A stretch of 5,075 bases of DNA from a bacterium (GCA_021805405.1 JAJZFK010000051.1:1-5075); one strand, 5' to 3'. Shown: positions 1 through 5,075, counted from the stretch's first letter. Translations and numbers: made by a program. The notes: generated by a model not told the origin, from the sequence alone.

Positions 1-636
1 AGGCAGGAGGTTCCCAACTTCTCCATGCTTGTATCCCACGTGCTTGTGCCACCTGCCATGGAAGCCATCCTTTCATCGCCGCGCTGCCGTGTACAGGGGT
101 TTCTCGCCGCCGGGCACGTCTGTTCGATAATGGGTACAAGCGAGTATCTGCCTATCGCACAACGCTACAAGATTCCCGTAGTGGTTACCGGCTTTGAGCC
201 AATCGACCTCCTTCATGGTGTCTATATGTGCGTCAAGCAGCTTGAGGAACGTAGGTTTGAGGTGGAGAACGCCTACATACGGGCCGTTAAGGATGAGGGT
301 AATGTGCCAGCCCAACAGATGGTTGCAGAAGTGTTTCAGGTAACCAATCGCACCTGGCGCGGCGTGGGTAACATACCAGCGAGTGGACTGAGGCTGCGAC
401 CTGAGTTTCAGCAGTTTGATGCAGAGGTACGCTTTGACGTACGCGATACAGTCGCGGAAGAGGACCCCGAATGTCGTAGCGGGCTAGTTCTGCAAGGGCT
501 TGTTAACCCTCCAGACTGTCCGGTATTTGGTACGCGCTGCACCCCAGAACATCCGCTGGGAGCCACGATGGTATCAGGTGAGGGTGCATGTGCAGCGTAC
601 TACCGCTATCGCAGATATGCTAGGGAGACCAAGTAG
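1..636 (+). CDS. hypD: Hydrogenase maturation factor HypD, C-terminal part (5' end outside window)
   Basis: HypD is a cytoplasmic Fe-S protein that, with HypC, carries the iron during assembly of the Fe(CN)2CO group of [NiFe]-hydrogenases. The frame is open from base 1, so this is a truncated gene: 211 codons are visible, against about 360-380 aa for the family, and the ATG at 25 is internal. Seen: family-typical stretches NFSMLVSHVLVPPAM, GHVCSIMG and VVTGFEPIDLLHGVYM, then a cysteine-rich C terminus. Four cysteines there are spaced C-X14-C-X6-C-X16-C (first at 472-474), the arrangement expected for the [4Fe-4S] cluster, ending with CTPEHPLGATMVSGEGAC. Odd: the usual CRCG reads CRSG here. 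The stop codon touches the hypE start, so the two are very likely cotranscribed. The first half, with the conserved N-terminal cysteines, cannot be checked. Identification is secure. Confidence 0.96.
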   Translation, partial: RQEVPNFSMLVSHVLVPPAMEAILSSPRCRVQGFLAAGHVCSIMGTSEYLPIAQRYKIPVVVTGFEPIDLLHGVYMCVKQLEERRFEVENAYIRAVKDEGNVPAQQMVAEVFQVTNRTWRGVGNIPASGLRLRPEFQQFDAEVRFDVRDTVAEEDPECRSGLVLQGLVNPPDCPVFGTRCTPEHPLGATMVSGEGACAAYYRYRRYARETK

Positions 637-1695
637 ATGAAACCAGATATTCTGCAGGGATGCCCCGTTCCATCGTATTACACGGAGACTGTGGTGCAGA
701 TGGCGCACGGCGGCGGCGGCAGGAAAATGCAGCGCCTCATAGACGAGGTGTTTACCAGTACATGGGCGAACCCCGCACTGCTCACTCGGCACGATTCAGC
801 TCTGTTGTCGCTGCCAGCATCATGCAGTCGCATCGCCATGACCACAGACTCCTATGTAGTGCATCCCCTGTTCTTTTCTGGTGGAAGCATTGCAAGCCTC
901 GCCGTTAATGGCACGGTGAACGATCTCGCCATGGGCGGTGCACGACCTCTTTGGTTGAGTGCCGGGTTCATCCTGGAGGAAGGGACTGAGATCAGCACGC
1001 TTCATCGAATAGCAGCCGAAATGCGCGATTGTGCCCAGCGGGCAGGTGTTGCGATTGTAACCGGCGATACAAAGGTGGTGGAGCGAGGGCACGGCGATGG
1101 TGTGTTTGTAAACACTACCGGCGTGGGCGTGCTGGAGCATGACGCGGTTATTGGCCCTTCCATGGTTCAGCCAGGTGATGCCGTCATTGTTTCTGGCGAC
1201 CTCGGCAGGCATGGTATCGCGATCATGGCAGCCCGCGAAGGGCTGGTAGATGAGTGCGATGTGGTGAGTGACTGTGCGCCCGTTGTTGCCCCTGTTATTG
1301 CGCTGCTCGCTGCTGGGCTGGATATCCATTGCATGCGCGACCTTACGCGAGGTGGACTTGCTAGCGCAGTGGTAGAAGTCGCGGAACAGGCAGGGGTGCA
1401 CATTCAGCTTGAAGAGGGGAAACTGCAGGTTACAGAAGCGGTGAGGGCTACCTGCGAATTGCTAGGATTCGACCCGCTCTTCGTTGCCAACGAGGGCAGG
1501 TTTCTTGTCATTTTGCCCGCCGCACAGGCAAACACCGCCCAGCATATCCTGTCATCTCATCCAGTTAGTTCTGGTGCAGCTATCGCGGGTACCGTAACCG
1601 GTCGTGGTATGGGCAGAGTTTCGCTGAGAGGCAGGTTTGGCACCGAGCGTATCGTGGACATGTTAAGCGGTGAGCAACTTCCCCGAATATGCTAG
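637..1695 (+). CDS. hypE: Carbamoyl dehydratase HypE (hydrogenase maturation)
   Basis: HypE receives a carbamoyl group from HypF on its C-terminal cysteine, dehydrates it with ATP to a thiocyanate, and passes cyanide to the iron on HypC-HypD. The 352-aa product has the family's usual length and belongs to the AIR synthase/PurM-like ATP-binding superfamily. Seen: HGGGGRKM (residues 24-31), TTDSYVV (69-75), GTVNDLAMGG (92-101), VTGDTKVV (141-148), then SGDLGRHGIAIMAAREG and DLTRGGLASAVVEVA in the second domain. It ends in PRIC (349-352), placing the catalytic cysteine as the last residue, so the protein looks intact and functional. The ATG directly follows the hypD stop, and AGGGAG at 622-627 sits 9 nt upstream as ribosome binding site, so this start is well supported. 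It is the second visible gene of a hypDEAB operon. Confidence 0.97.
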   Translation: MKPDILQGCPVPSYYTETVVQMAHGGGGRKMQRLIDEVFTSTWANPALLTRHDSALLSLPASCSRIAMTTDSYVVHPLFFSGGSIASLAVNGTVNDLAMGGARPLWLSAGFILEEGTEISTLHRIAAEMRDCAQRAGVAIVTGDTKVVERGHGDGVFVNTTGVGVLEHDAVIGPSMVQPGDAVIVSGDLGRHGIAIMAAREGLVDECDVVSDCAPVVAPVIALLAAGLDIHCMRDLTRGGLASAVVEVAEQAGVHIQLEEGKLQVTEAVRATCELLGFDPLFVANEGRFLVILPAAQANTAQHILSSHPVSSGAAIAGTVTGRGMGRVSLRGRFGTERIVDMLSGEQLPRIC

Positions 1696-1710
1696 ACGGA
1701 GATACCAGAC

Positions 1711-2082
1711 ATGCATGAAGCCTCCATAGTTGAGGAGATGTTAGAAATTGCGGATAGGGAGGTTGTGCTGCAGGGCGCACAACGAATCAACCGCATCTCG
1801 CTGCAGATTGGTGTTCTCTCCGGCGTCGTGCCAGAGGCACTTCAGTTTGCATTTGGAAGTCTTTCATTGGGCACTCTTGCGGAAGGGGCCGTGCTAGAGA
1901 TTGTACGCGTACCCCTTACATTGCATTGCGACCGATGCGGACGCAGCTGGGATGGTGAACACCCCGGGGACCTCTGCCCTATTTGCGGTGCGGAACTCCC
2001 CTCAATTGTGGCGGGACAGGAGCTAAGGCTGCTGGAACTCGACCTGGAAATTGGAGAGACCCTCGATGAGTGCATCACATAA
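1711..2082 (+). CDS. hypA: Hydrogenase nickel insertion protein HypA
   Basis: HypA is a small nickel metallochaperone that works with the GTPase HypB to deliver Ni2+ to the hydrogenase large subunit after the iron group is in place. The 123-aa product begins MHE, the amino-terminal nickel site in which His2 is essential in the family. It carries the zinc site as two CXXC motifs: C73-DR-C76 and C89-PI-C92. The C-terminal GQELRLLELDLE stretch is also typical. It is slightly longer than many HypA proteins (about 113-120 aa) because of a short tail. The start follows the hypE stop by 15 nt and has GGAGA at 1698-1702, 8 nt upstream. The 3' end overlaps hypB by 17 nt. The paralogue HybF has the same architecture, but the hyp context supports HypA. 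Confidence 0.95.
   Translation: MHEASIVEEMLEIADREVVLQGAQRINRISLQIGVLSGVVPEALQFAFGSLSLGTLAEGAVLEIVRVPLTLHCDRCGRSWDGEHPGDLCPICGAELPSIVAGQELRLLELDLEIGETLDECIT
2053..2058 (+). promoter_or_regulatory. Ribosome binding site of hypB, inside hypA
   Basis: GGAGAG lies inside the last codons of hypA, 7 nt before the ATG at 2066. It decides the hypB start: a TTG at 2051, in the same frame, would begin before this site and is therefore rejected. The placement suggests that ribosomes finishing hypA help start hypB. Confidence 0.75.
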
Positions 2083-2758
2083 GGTAATCGTTGTGGGCGA
2101 CGCAATTCTTGGTCGAAATGACAAGATTGCCGCAATGACCCGAAGGAGGCTCGCGGACGCCGGTGTCTTTGCCATTAACCTACTGTCCTCCCCAGGTTCT
2201 GGAAAGACAGCGCTACTTGAGCGCACGCTCACCGACTGTTCAGCAAAATGGTCGATGGCAGTTGTAGTAGGGGATCTTCAGACCGACAATGACGCGGTAC
2301 GGCTAAACAGGTGTGGCTCGCCCGTTGTGCAGATTGTTACGGGTGAAGTGTGTCATCTCGACGCGCAGATGACCGCCAGTGGCATTGAGGAAATTGGCCT
2401 GGATGACCTTGATATTCTGTTTATTGAGAACGTGGGCAACCTGGTGTGTCCCGCAGCATTCGATCTGGGGGAAGGGGCCAGGGTTGCGCTCCTCTCCGTA
2501 ACAGAAGGCGAGGACAAGCCGCTAAAGTACCCTGCGGCATTCAGCAAGGCTTCCATCGTTCTCATTACAAAAGTGGATATTGCCGAGGTGCTCGGAGTAG
2601 ATTTAGAGCTTATGCATCGACATATACTTAAGGTGGCGCCGCGTGCCGAGATTATAGAAGTGTCGTCGCGCTCTGGCGAGGGAATGCAGGCATGGTACGA
2701 TTGGCTGCATCTTCATGTTCAATTTGTGCTGGGCAACCTGGAAGTGGTGGTGGGCTAA
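2066..2758 (+). CDS. hypB: Hydrogenase nickel incorporation GTPase HypB
   Basis: HypB is the SIMIBI-class GTPase whose nucleotide-dependent dimer hands nickel to HypA and on to the hydrogenase large subunit. The product is 230 aa. Seen: P-loop SPGSGKT (42-48), GDLQTDNDAVR (69-79), the metal-binding pair C96-H97 in TGEVCHLDAQM, ENVGNLVCP (121-129), TEGEDKPLKYP (146-156) and the guanine-specificity motif TKVD (168-171). It lacks both the N-terminal CXXCGC-type high-affinity nickel motif and a His-rich stretch, so it is a minimal HypB that probably transfers but does not store nickel. The start overlaps the hypA end by 17 nt, which suggests translational coupling. It is the last gene of the operon here, facing a convergent SDR gene. 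The related urease GTPase UreG is less likely, given the motifs and neighbours. Confidence 0.96.
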   Translation: MSASHKVIVVGDAILGRNDKIAAMTRRRLADAGVFAINLLSSPGSGKTALLERTLTDCSAKWSMAVVVGDLQTDNDAVRLNRCGSPVVQIVTGEVCHLDAQMTASGIEEIGLDDLDILFIENVGNLVCPAAFDLGEGARVALLSVTEGEDKPLKYPAAFSKASIVLITKVDIAEVLGVDLELMHRHILKVAPRAEIIEVSSRSGEGMQAWYDWLHLHVQFVLGNLEVVVG

Positions 2759-2832
2759 ACTGCGGAATTGTCGTGATGGCAAGGGCGTGCCTGCACACGG
2801 ATCGTAACTCTGTTTATTAAAGCGATGTAGTT

Positions 2833-2875
2833 GTACTTGGGCATCGCGGGGACGCTGCTTGCGATGCCCAAGTAC
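2833..2875. terminator. Perfect 15-bp inverted repeat between convergent genes; probable bidirectional terminator
   Basis: The arms GTACTTGGGCATCGC (2833-2847) and GCGATGCCCAAGTAC (2861-2875) are perfectly complementary around a 13-nt loop. It lies in the 228-bp gap between the ends of hypB and the SDR gene, where both transcripts must stop. Neither side has a U-tract, so it is not a textbook intrinsic terminator; it could equally be an mRNA 3'-end stabiliser or a REP-like element. Nothing else is recognisable in the gap. Confidence 0.55.
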
Positions 2876-2986
2876 GGTGCAGGCTTGCCAGCGGCGTGTT
2901 AGTCAACCGCAGGCCCACCATAGCATATGCCGTTTAGCACAGTAAGTGACAGTTCGAGTACTCTTACAGCCCGGTTGGTGCCATCG

Positions 2987-3820
2987 CTAGTTGCCCTGTG
3001 CAGCGTCAGCCACGTCTGCCCACTCTTCCCACAGGGCGATGCGAGCTGCGTAAGCTTCGCGAGTGCGCGGCAGGTTCTGACTGCCGAGGAAGAGCCGCAA
3101 CGGAGGATTTGGAGAATCCACAATGGCAAAGATGGCGTTTGGCGTGGCCTTGGGATCGCCGCGCTTTATGGATTGCAGGCCGTGAAAGACGTGCTTGCGA
3201 AGGTCGTTGTAAACTTCCATCTCACAGGCTTGTTTTCGAGATTCTGGGCTGCCAAATTCCGTCGCGTATGCTCCTGGCTCTACAATGGTAACATTAATAC
3301 CGAAGGGTTTTATCTCCGCAGCCAGGCATTCGTGAATCGCCTCAAAGGCCCACTTAGACGAGCAATAGTAACCGATGAACGGTATGGTGAAGTGTCCCAG
3401 ACCGCTTGAGATGCCAACAATGTGCCCCGCACCCTGAGCACGTAACTTGGGTAGAGCAGCCTTAATAACAGAGGTGGTACCTATTATGTTCGTCTCATAT
3501 AATGCGCGCACCTCTTCTGCACTGGCCTCTTCAATTGTGGCAATTAGTGAGTAGCCTGCGTTATTCATGACAACATCGAGCCTGCCAAAATGGGCGTGCG
3601 CAGTATCGATGGCCGCCCTCACCTGCTCTTCATTGGTGACATCTAACTGTATCGTCAAGACATTGCTGCCATATTTTGCTACGAGGTCTGCAAGTGCTTC
3701 CACGTTCCGCGCAGTCGCCGCCACCTTATCGCCACGTTCCAGTGCAGCCTCCGTCCATACCCGTCCGAACCCTCGGGATGCACCCGTAATGAACCAAACC
3801 TTTGGAGTTGTTGAGGTCAT
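2987..3820 (-). CDS. Classical short-chain dehydrogenase/reductase (SDR), NADP-type, substrate unknown
   Basis: The 277-aa product is a Rossmann-fold oxidoreductase of the classical SDR family, probably acting on a carbonyl/alcohol pair; the substrate cannot be read from the sequence. Seen: cofactor motif TGASRGFG (12-19), LDVTNE around D60, NNAG (86-89) and the catalytic set N111, S139, Y152 and K156 (YCSSK). All key residues are present. R16 in the glycine motif and R38 after the second strand suggest NADPH rather than NADH. There is no signal peptide or membrane segment, so it should be cytoplasmic. The start is supported by AGGAAAGGGA (3826-3835), ending 5 nt before the ATG. It is divergent from a TetR gene, and palindromes lie in its promoter, so it is probably TetR-repressed and induced by a small molecule. 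The long reading frame on the opposite strand is a shadow. Confidence 0.93.
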   Translation of the reverse strand: MTSTTPKVWFITGASRGFGRVWTEAALERGDKVAATARNVEALADLVAKYGSNVLTIQLDVTNEEQVRAAIDTAHAHFGRLDVVMNNAGYSLIATIEEASAEEVRALYETNIIGTTSVIKAALPKLRAQGAGHIVGISSGLGHFTIPFIGYYCSSKWAFEAIHECLAAEIKPFGINVTIVEPGAYATEFGSPESRKQACEMEVYNDLRKHVFHGLQSIKRGDPKATPNAIFAIVDSPNPPLRLFLGSQNLPRTREAYAARIALWEEWADVADAAQGN

Positions 3821-3825
3821 AATCG

Positions 3826-3835
3826 TCCCTTTCCT
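3826..3835 (-). promoter_or_regulatory. Ribosome binding site of the SDR gene
   Basis: On the - strand AGGAAAGGGA precedes the ATG at 3820, with its GGGA part 5 nt away. It supports this start over internal methionines. Confidence 0.7.
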
Positions 3836-3875
3836 AAATCTGCACAGTGTGTAGCACTGCGTCTATGGTAAACTC

Positions 3876-3881
3876 TATAAT
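3876..3881 (+). promoter_or_regulatory. Candidate -10 box for the tetR gene
   Basis: A perfect TATAAT lies 58 nt before the GTG start of the TetR gene. No good -35 box is seen 15-18 nt upstream and there is no extended TGN, so the promoter would be weak. Its predicted start site, near 3888, falls inside the upstream palindrome (3882-3898), which fits self-repression. Confidence 0.45.
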
Positions 3882-3898
3882 CCGGAACCACGTACCGT
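3882..3898. promoter_or_regulatory. Operator O1, imperfect copy of the TetR-type palindrome
   Basis: CCGGAACCACGTACCGT matches the downstream palindrome (3904-3920) at 14 of 17 positions and begins exactly 22 bp before it, about two helical turns, so two dimers could sit on the same DNA face. It covers the predicted start sites of both divergent transcripts. Binding by the adjacent TetR protein is inferred. Confidence 0.65.
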
Positions 3899-3927
3899 AT
3901 TATACGGAACAACGTTCCGTTTGTCAA
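3899..3927 (-). promoter_or_regulatory. Consensus sigma-70-type promoter of the SDR gene
   Basis: Read on the - strand, TTGACA (3927-3922) and TATAAT (3904-3899) are separated by exactly 17 nt: both hexamers and the spacing are consensus. Transcription would start near 3892, leaving a leader of about 70 nt before the ATG at 3820. So strong a promoter suggests the gene is normally held off by a repressor. The 17-nt spacer coincides with operator O2, and the -35 box adjoins the ribosome binding site of tetR on the other strand. Confidence 0.85.
3904..3920. promoter_or_regulatory. Operator O2, perfect 17-bp palindrome in the SDR promoter spacer
   Basis: ACGGAAC and GTTCCGT are perfect inverted 7-mers around AAC. 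The palindrome fills the space between the -35 and -10 boxes of the SDR promoter, so a bound dimer would block RNA polymerase. Size and symmetry fit TetR-family operators. A further small palindrome, CCGTAT-T-ATACGG (3895-3907), bridges O1 and O2. Confidence 0.75.
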
Positions 3928-3932
3928 GGGGG
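3928..3932 (+). promoter_or_regulatory. Ribosome binding site that fixes the tetR start
   Basis: GGGGG, in the context AAGGGGG, lies 7 nt before a GTG at 3940. It favours that GTG over in-frame GTG 3847 and ATG 3865, which would translate through both operators and add a non-homologous N terminus. Confidence 0.7.
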
Positions 3933-3939
3933 TTCTAAA

Positions 3940-4560
3940 GTGAGTGGAGAAAACGAAGAAAATGAGGCATTGCAGGCTAGCAGCGATAGCTTGCGGCGCC
4001 CTATACGTTCTGATGCCAAGCGGAACACGGATGCGCTGCTGGCTGCTGCACTCGCGGTCTTTTCAATCTCGGGTGTGGACGCACCAGTACGAGAAATTGT
4101 CGAAACTGCCGGCGTTGGAATTGGGACGTTATACCGACATTTCCCACAACGTGCCGACCTAATCGCGGCAGTTTTCCGGAGGGAGGTAGACGCATGCGCA
4201 GATGCCGCCCCCGCATTGATGGAGACCCTCAACCCAGCGGATGCACTTGCAGCGTGGCTTCAGCGCTACACTGATTTTATAGCGGCAAAGCGCGGGCTTG
4301 CGCCTGCCCTGCACTCTGGTGATCCCGCATACGCCACCTTGCATGGCTACTTTCAAAGTCGGCTAGAGCCTGTACTTCAAAAATTACTTGATACCGCGGT
4401 ATTGGCGGGTGCCGTGCGTTCTGACGTAGATGCAAACGACCTGTTGCGAACTGTTGCAAACCTTTGCATGTCTGCTAATGGAACGGATTTCTCGCTTGCA
4501 AGGCGTATGGTGGATCTTATCGTTGACGGGTTGCGGTACGGTGCCCATGGAAAAGCATAG
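3940..4560 (+). CDS. TetR-family transcriptional repressor
   Basis: The 206-aa product (GTG start) has the normal TetR-family length. Seen: an acidic N-terminal tail (1-16), then the DNA-binding domain from about residue 19. The helix-turn-helix is at about 50-68 (VREIVETAGVGIGTLYRHF), ending in the family's signature TLYRHF recognition helix and followed by RADLIAAVF. Residues from about 85 to 206 form a predicted all-helical ligand-binding and dimerisation domain, including RGLAPAL and an NDLLRTVANLCMSAN helix, similar in style to TetR proteins paired with oxidoreductases; the ligand is unknown. It is divergent from the SDR gene, with two palindromic operators between them, so it most likely represses both the SDR gene and itself. 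The longer reading frame from 3847 is rejected because it has no ribosome binding site and crosses the operators. Confidence 0.92.
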   Translation: MSGENEENEALQASSDSLRRPIRSDAKRNTDALLAAALAVFSISGVDAPVREIVETAGVGIGTLYRHFPQRADLIAAVFRREVDACADAAPALMETLNPADALAAWLQRYTDFIAAKRGLAPALHSGDPAYATLHGYFQSRLEPVLQKLLDTAVLAGAVRSDVDANDLLRTVANLCMSANGTDFSLARRMVDLIVDGLRYGAHGKA

Positions 4561-4602
4561 TCGTCGCATAGTGATGCAGGTTCTACAGCATGTTAATGGC
4601 TA

Positions 4603-4620
4603 TGAAGGAGGAGGTGCAGA
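4603..4620. repeat. Possible remnant of the modular repeat's end motif
   Basis: These 18 bases match the end motif of the repeats (4792-4809; also 5047 onward) at 16 of 18 positions, differing by an AG/GA swap. It may mark the left edge of the repeat cluster after tetR. It is short and purine-rich, so chance is possible. The rest of 4561-4677 holds nothing recognisable. Confidence 0.35.
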
Positions 4621-4677
4621 TTGCGATACCGCTTTGTAGTTTCGCTTTCTTAGCGGTAGTGCGCTCTGCCCTGGGAG

Positions 4678-4696
4678 CGGGGGCGTCTCGCCCCCG
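4678..4696. terminator. Perfect 8-bp GC-rich hairpin at the left end of repeat copy A
   Basis: CGGGGGCG and CGCCCCCG are perfect complements around TCT. It lies 118 nt after the tetR stop and could end that transcript, but no T-run follows on either strand. It abuts repeat copy A directly and has no counterpart next to copy B, so it may instead be one more stem-loop module of the repeat. Confidence 0.4.
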
Positions 4697-4820
4697 ATGC
4701 TCTTCACCAGCTTTGCGATGGCGCTCACGGTGATGAGACTCCTCCCAGGCCCTGCTAGACCACCCCTCCTCCGGGCACTCGCTACGCTCATTGAAGGAGG
4801 GAGTGCAGACGCGGAAACTG
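4697..4820 (-). repeat. Modular structured repeat, copy A
   Basis: This 124-bp unit recurs at 4953-5075 with scattered substitutions and a 1-nt length difference. The strand given is the one on which its stems pair best. Conserved linkers are GAGACTCCTCCC (4735-4746), ACCCCTCCTCCGGGC (4762-4776) and TGAAGGAGGGAGTG (4792-4805). Between them lie stem-loops: 4748-4761 reads GGTCTAGCAGGGCC on the - strand, a 5-bp stem with two G-U pairs, and 4777-4791 holds a GCGTAGC mini-hairpin. A further stem is 4700-4708 with 4729-4737 (one mismatch). No credible protein is encoded. Function unknown. Confidence 0.85.
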
Positions 4821-4869
4821 CACAGTGAGTGCGTCGTTGCAACCACAAAGCAGCAGCGCCATCTTCTCC

Positions 4870-4940
4870 CACTCCCTCCTTCAGCGCCAATGGCGCGCCC
4901 GGAGGAGGGGTCGACGCGGAAGCGTCGGGGGAGGAGTCTC
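4870..4940 (+). repeat. Modular structured repeat, shortened inverted copy
   Basis: This copy is in the opposite orientation to A and B and shares their three linkers: CACTCCCTCCTTCA (4870-4883), GCCCGGAGGAGGGGT (4897-4911) and GGGGAGGAGTCTC (4928-4940). The sequences between them are different but still form hairpins: GCGCC-AAT-GGCGC (4884-4896) and CGACGC-GGAA-GCGTCG (4912-4927), the latter with a GNRA-type loop on the + strand. The linkers CTCCCTCC and GGAGGGG can also pair, enclosing the first hairpin. The third module of A and B is missing. Because it is inverted relative to its neighbours, the linkers could also pair between copies as a cruciform. Confidence 0.8.
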
Positions 4941-4952
4941 AGCAAACGCTCA

Positions 4953-5075
4953 ATGCTCTTCACCACGTTGGCGATGGCACTTACGGCGAAGAGACTCCTC
5001 CCCGGCCCTATGGGCCACCCCTCCTCCGGGCACTCGCTACGCTCGTTGAAGGAGGGAGTGCAGACGCGGAGACTG
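4953..5075 (-). repeat. Modular structured repeat, copy B (probably continues past the window end)
   Basis: This is a direct repeat of copy A. Stems: 4956-4964 pairs with 4985-4993 (9 bp with one G-U when read on the - strand); 5004-5016 is GGCCC-TAT-GGGCC, perfect; 5032-5046 reads ACGAGCGTAGCGAGT on the - strand, with tandem G-A pairs and a GTA loop. The match to copy A is still running at base 5075, so the true edge is unseen. No gene is apparent in 4561-5075. Confidence 0.85.

Noticed and set aside
820..1401. 193-aa open frame on the - strand inside hypE
   Set aside because: It lies entirely opposite a well-supported hypE with all motifs; the sequence has no recognisable domain.
2051..2065. 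TTG start for hypB adding five residues
   Set aside because: The ribosome binding site GGAGAG (2053-2058) lies downstream of this TTG and is well placed for the ATG at 2066.
2759..2986. Small gene or RNA in the gap after hypB
   Set aside because: No start with a ribosome binding site and no tRNA-like fold was seen; only the inverted repeat at 2833-2875 stands out.
2927..3409. 160-aa open frame on the + strand opposite the SDR gene
   Set aside because: Its translation shows no family features, while the opposite frame has the full SDR motif set; it is a shadow.
3847..3939. N-terminal extension of the TetR gene from GTG 3847 or ATG 3865
   Set aside because: It would translate the promoter and both operators, has no ribosome binding site, and adds 25-31 residues unlike TetR proteins; GTG 3940 has AAGGGGG before it.
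4583..4966. 127-aa open frame on the - strand across the repeats
   Set aside because: It is built from repeat linkers and hairpins, changes module orientation midway, is rich in Arg/Ser/Glu as expected for random GC-rich sequence, and has no ribosome binding site or known domain.
4697..5075. CRISPR array
   Set aside because: There are only two direct copies, they are over 120 bp long and contain substitutions, and one intervening copy is inverted; there are no short repeats with regular unique spacers and no cas genes.

Overview
The window looks like a piece of a bacterial chromosome of moderate G+C content. Its genes are tightly packed and preceded by purine-rich Shine-Dalgarno sequences, and it contains a near-perfect sigma-70-type promoter. 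Nothing here fixes the taxon. Hydrogenase maturation genes, an SDR/TetR pair and dense structured repeats would fit a large soil-type genome such as Ktedonobacteria (Chloroflexota), but that is a low-confidence guess.

Positions 1-2758 are the 3' part of a [NiFe]-hydrogenase maturation operon on the + strand, in the order hypD (5' end outside the window), hypE, hypA, hypB. The genes abut (hypD/hypE), are 15 nt apart (hypE/hypA) or overlap by 17 nt (hypA/hypB). HypD and HypE make and place the Fe(CN)2CO group: HypE supplies cyanide, and HypD with HypC (not visible) is the scaffold. HypA and HypB then insert nickel. The hydrogenase structural genes, hypC and hypF are not in the window.

Positions 2759-2986 separate two convergent genes and hold a perfect 15-bp inverted repeat, probably a bidirectional transcription stop. 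Positions 2987-4560 are a divergent pair: a classical short-chain dehydrogenase (SDR) on the - strand and a TetR-family regulator on the + strand. The region between them is unusually readable. The SDR promoter is TTGACA-17 nt-TATAAT. A 17-bp palindrome fills the gap between its two boxes, and a second, 14/17-identical copy lies exactly 22 bp away over the predicted start sites. This is what a TetR repressor controlling the SDR gene and itself would need.

Positions 4561-5075 have no convincing gene. They carry two direct copies (about 124 bp) of a modular repeat, the second running off the window, with a shortened inverted copy between them. The repeat is a chain of short stem-loops. Sequence changes between copies keep the stems paired only if one particular strand is read: G-C changes to G-U wobbles, and one loop is a GNRA tetraloop. 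This suggests a structured RNA or single-stranded DNA element and is the most novel-looking part of the window.
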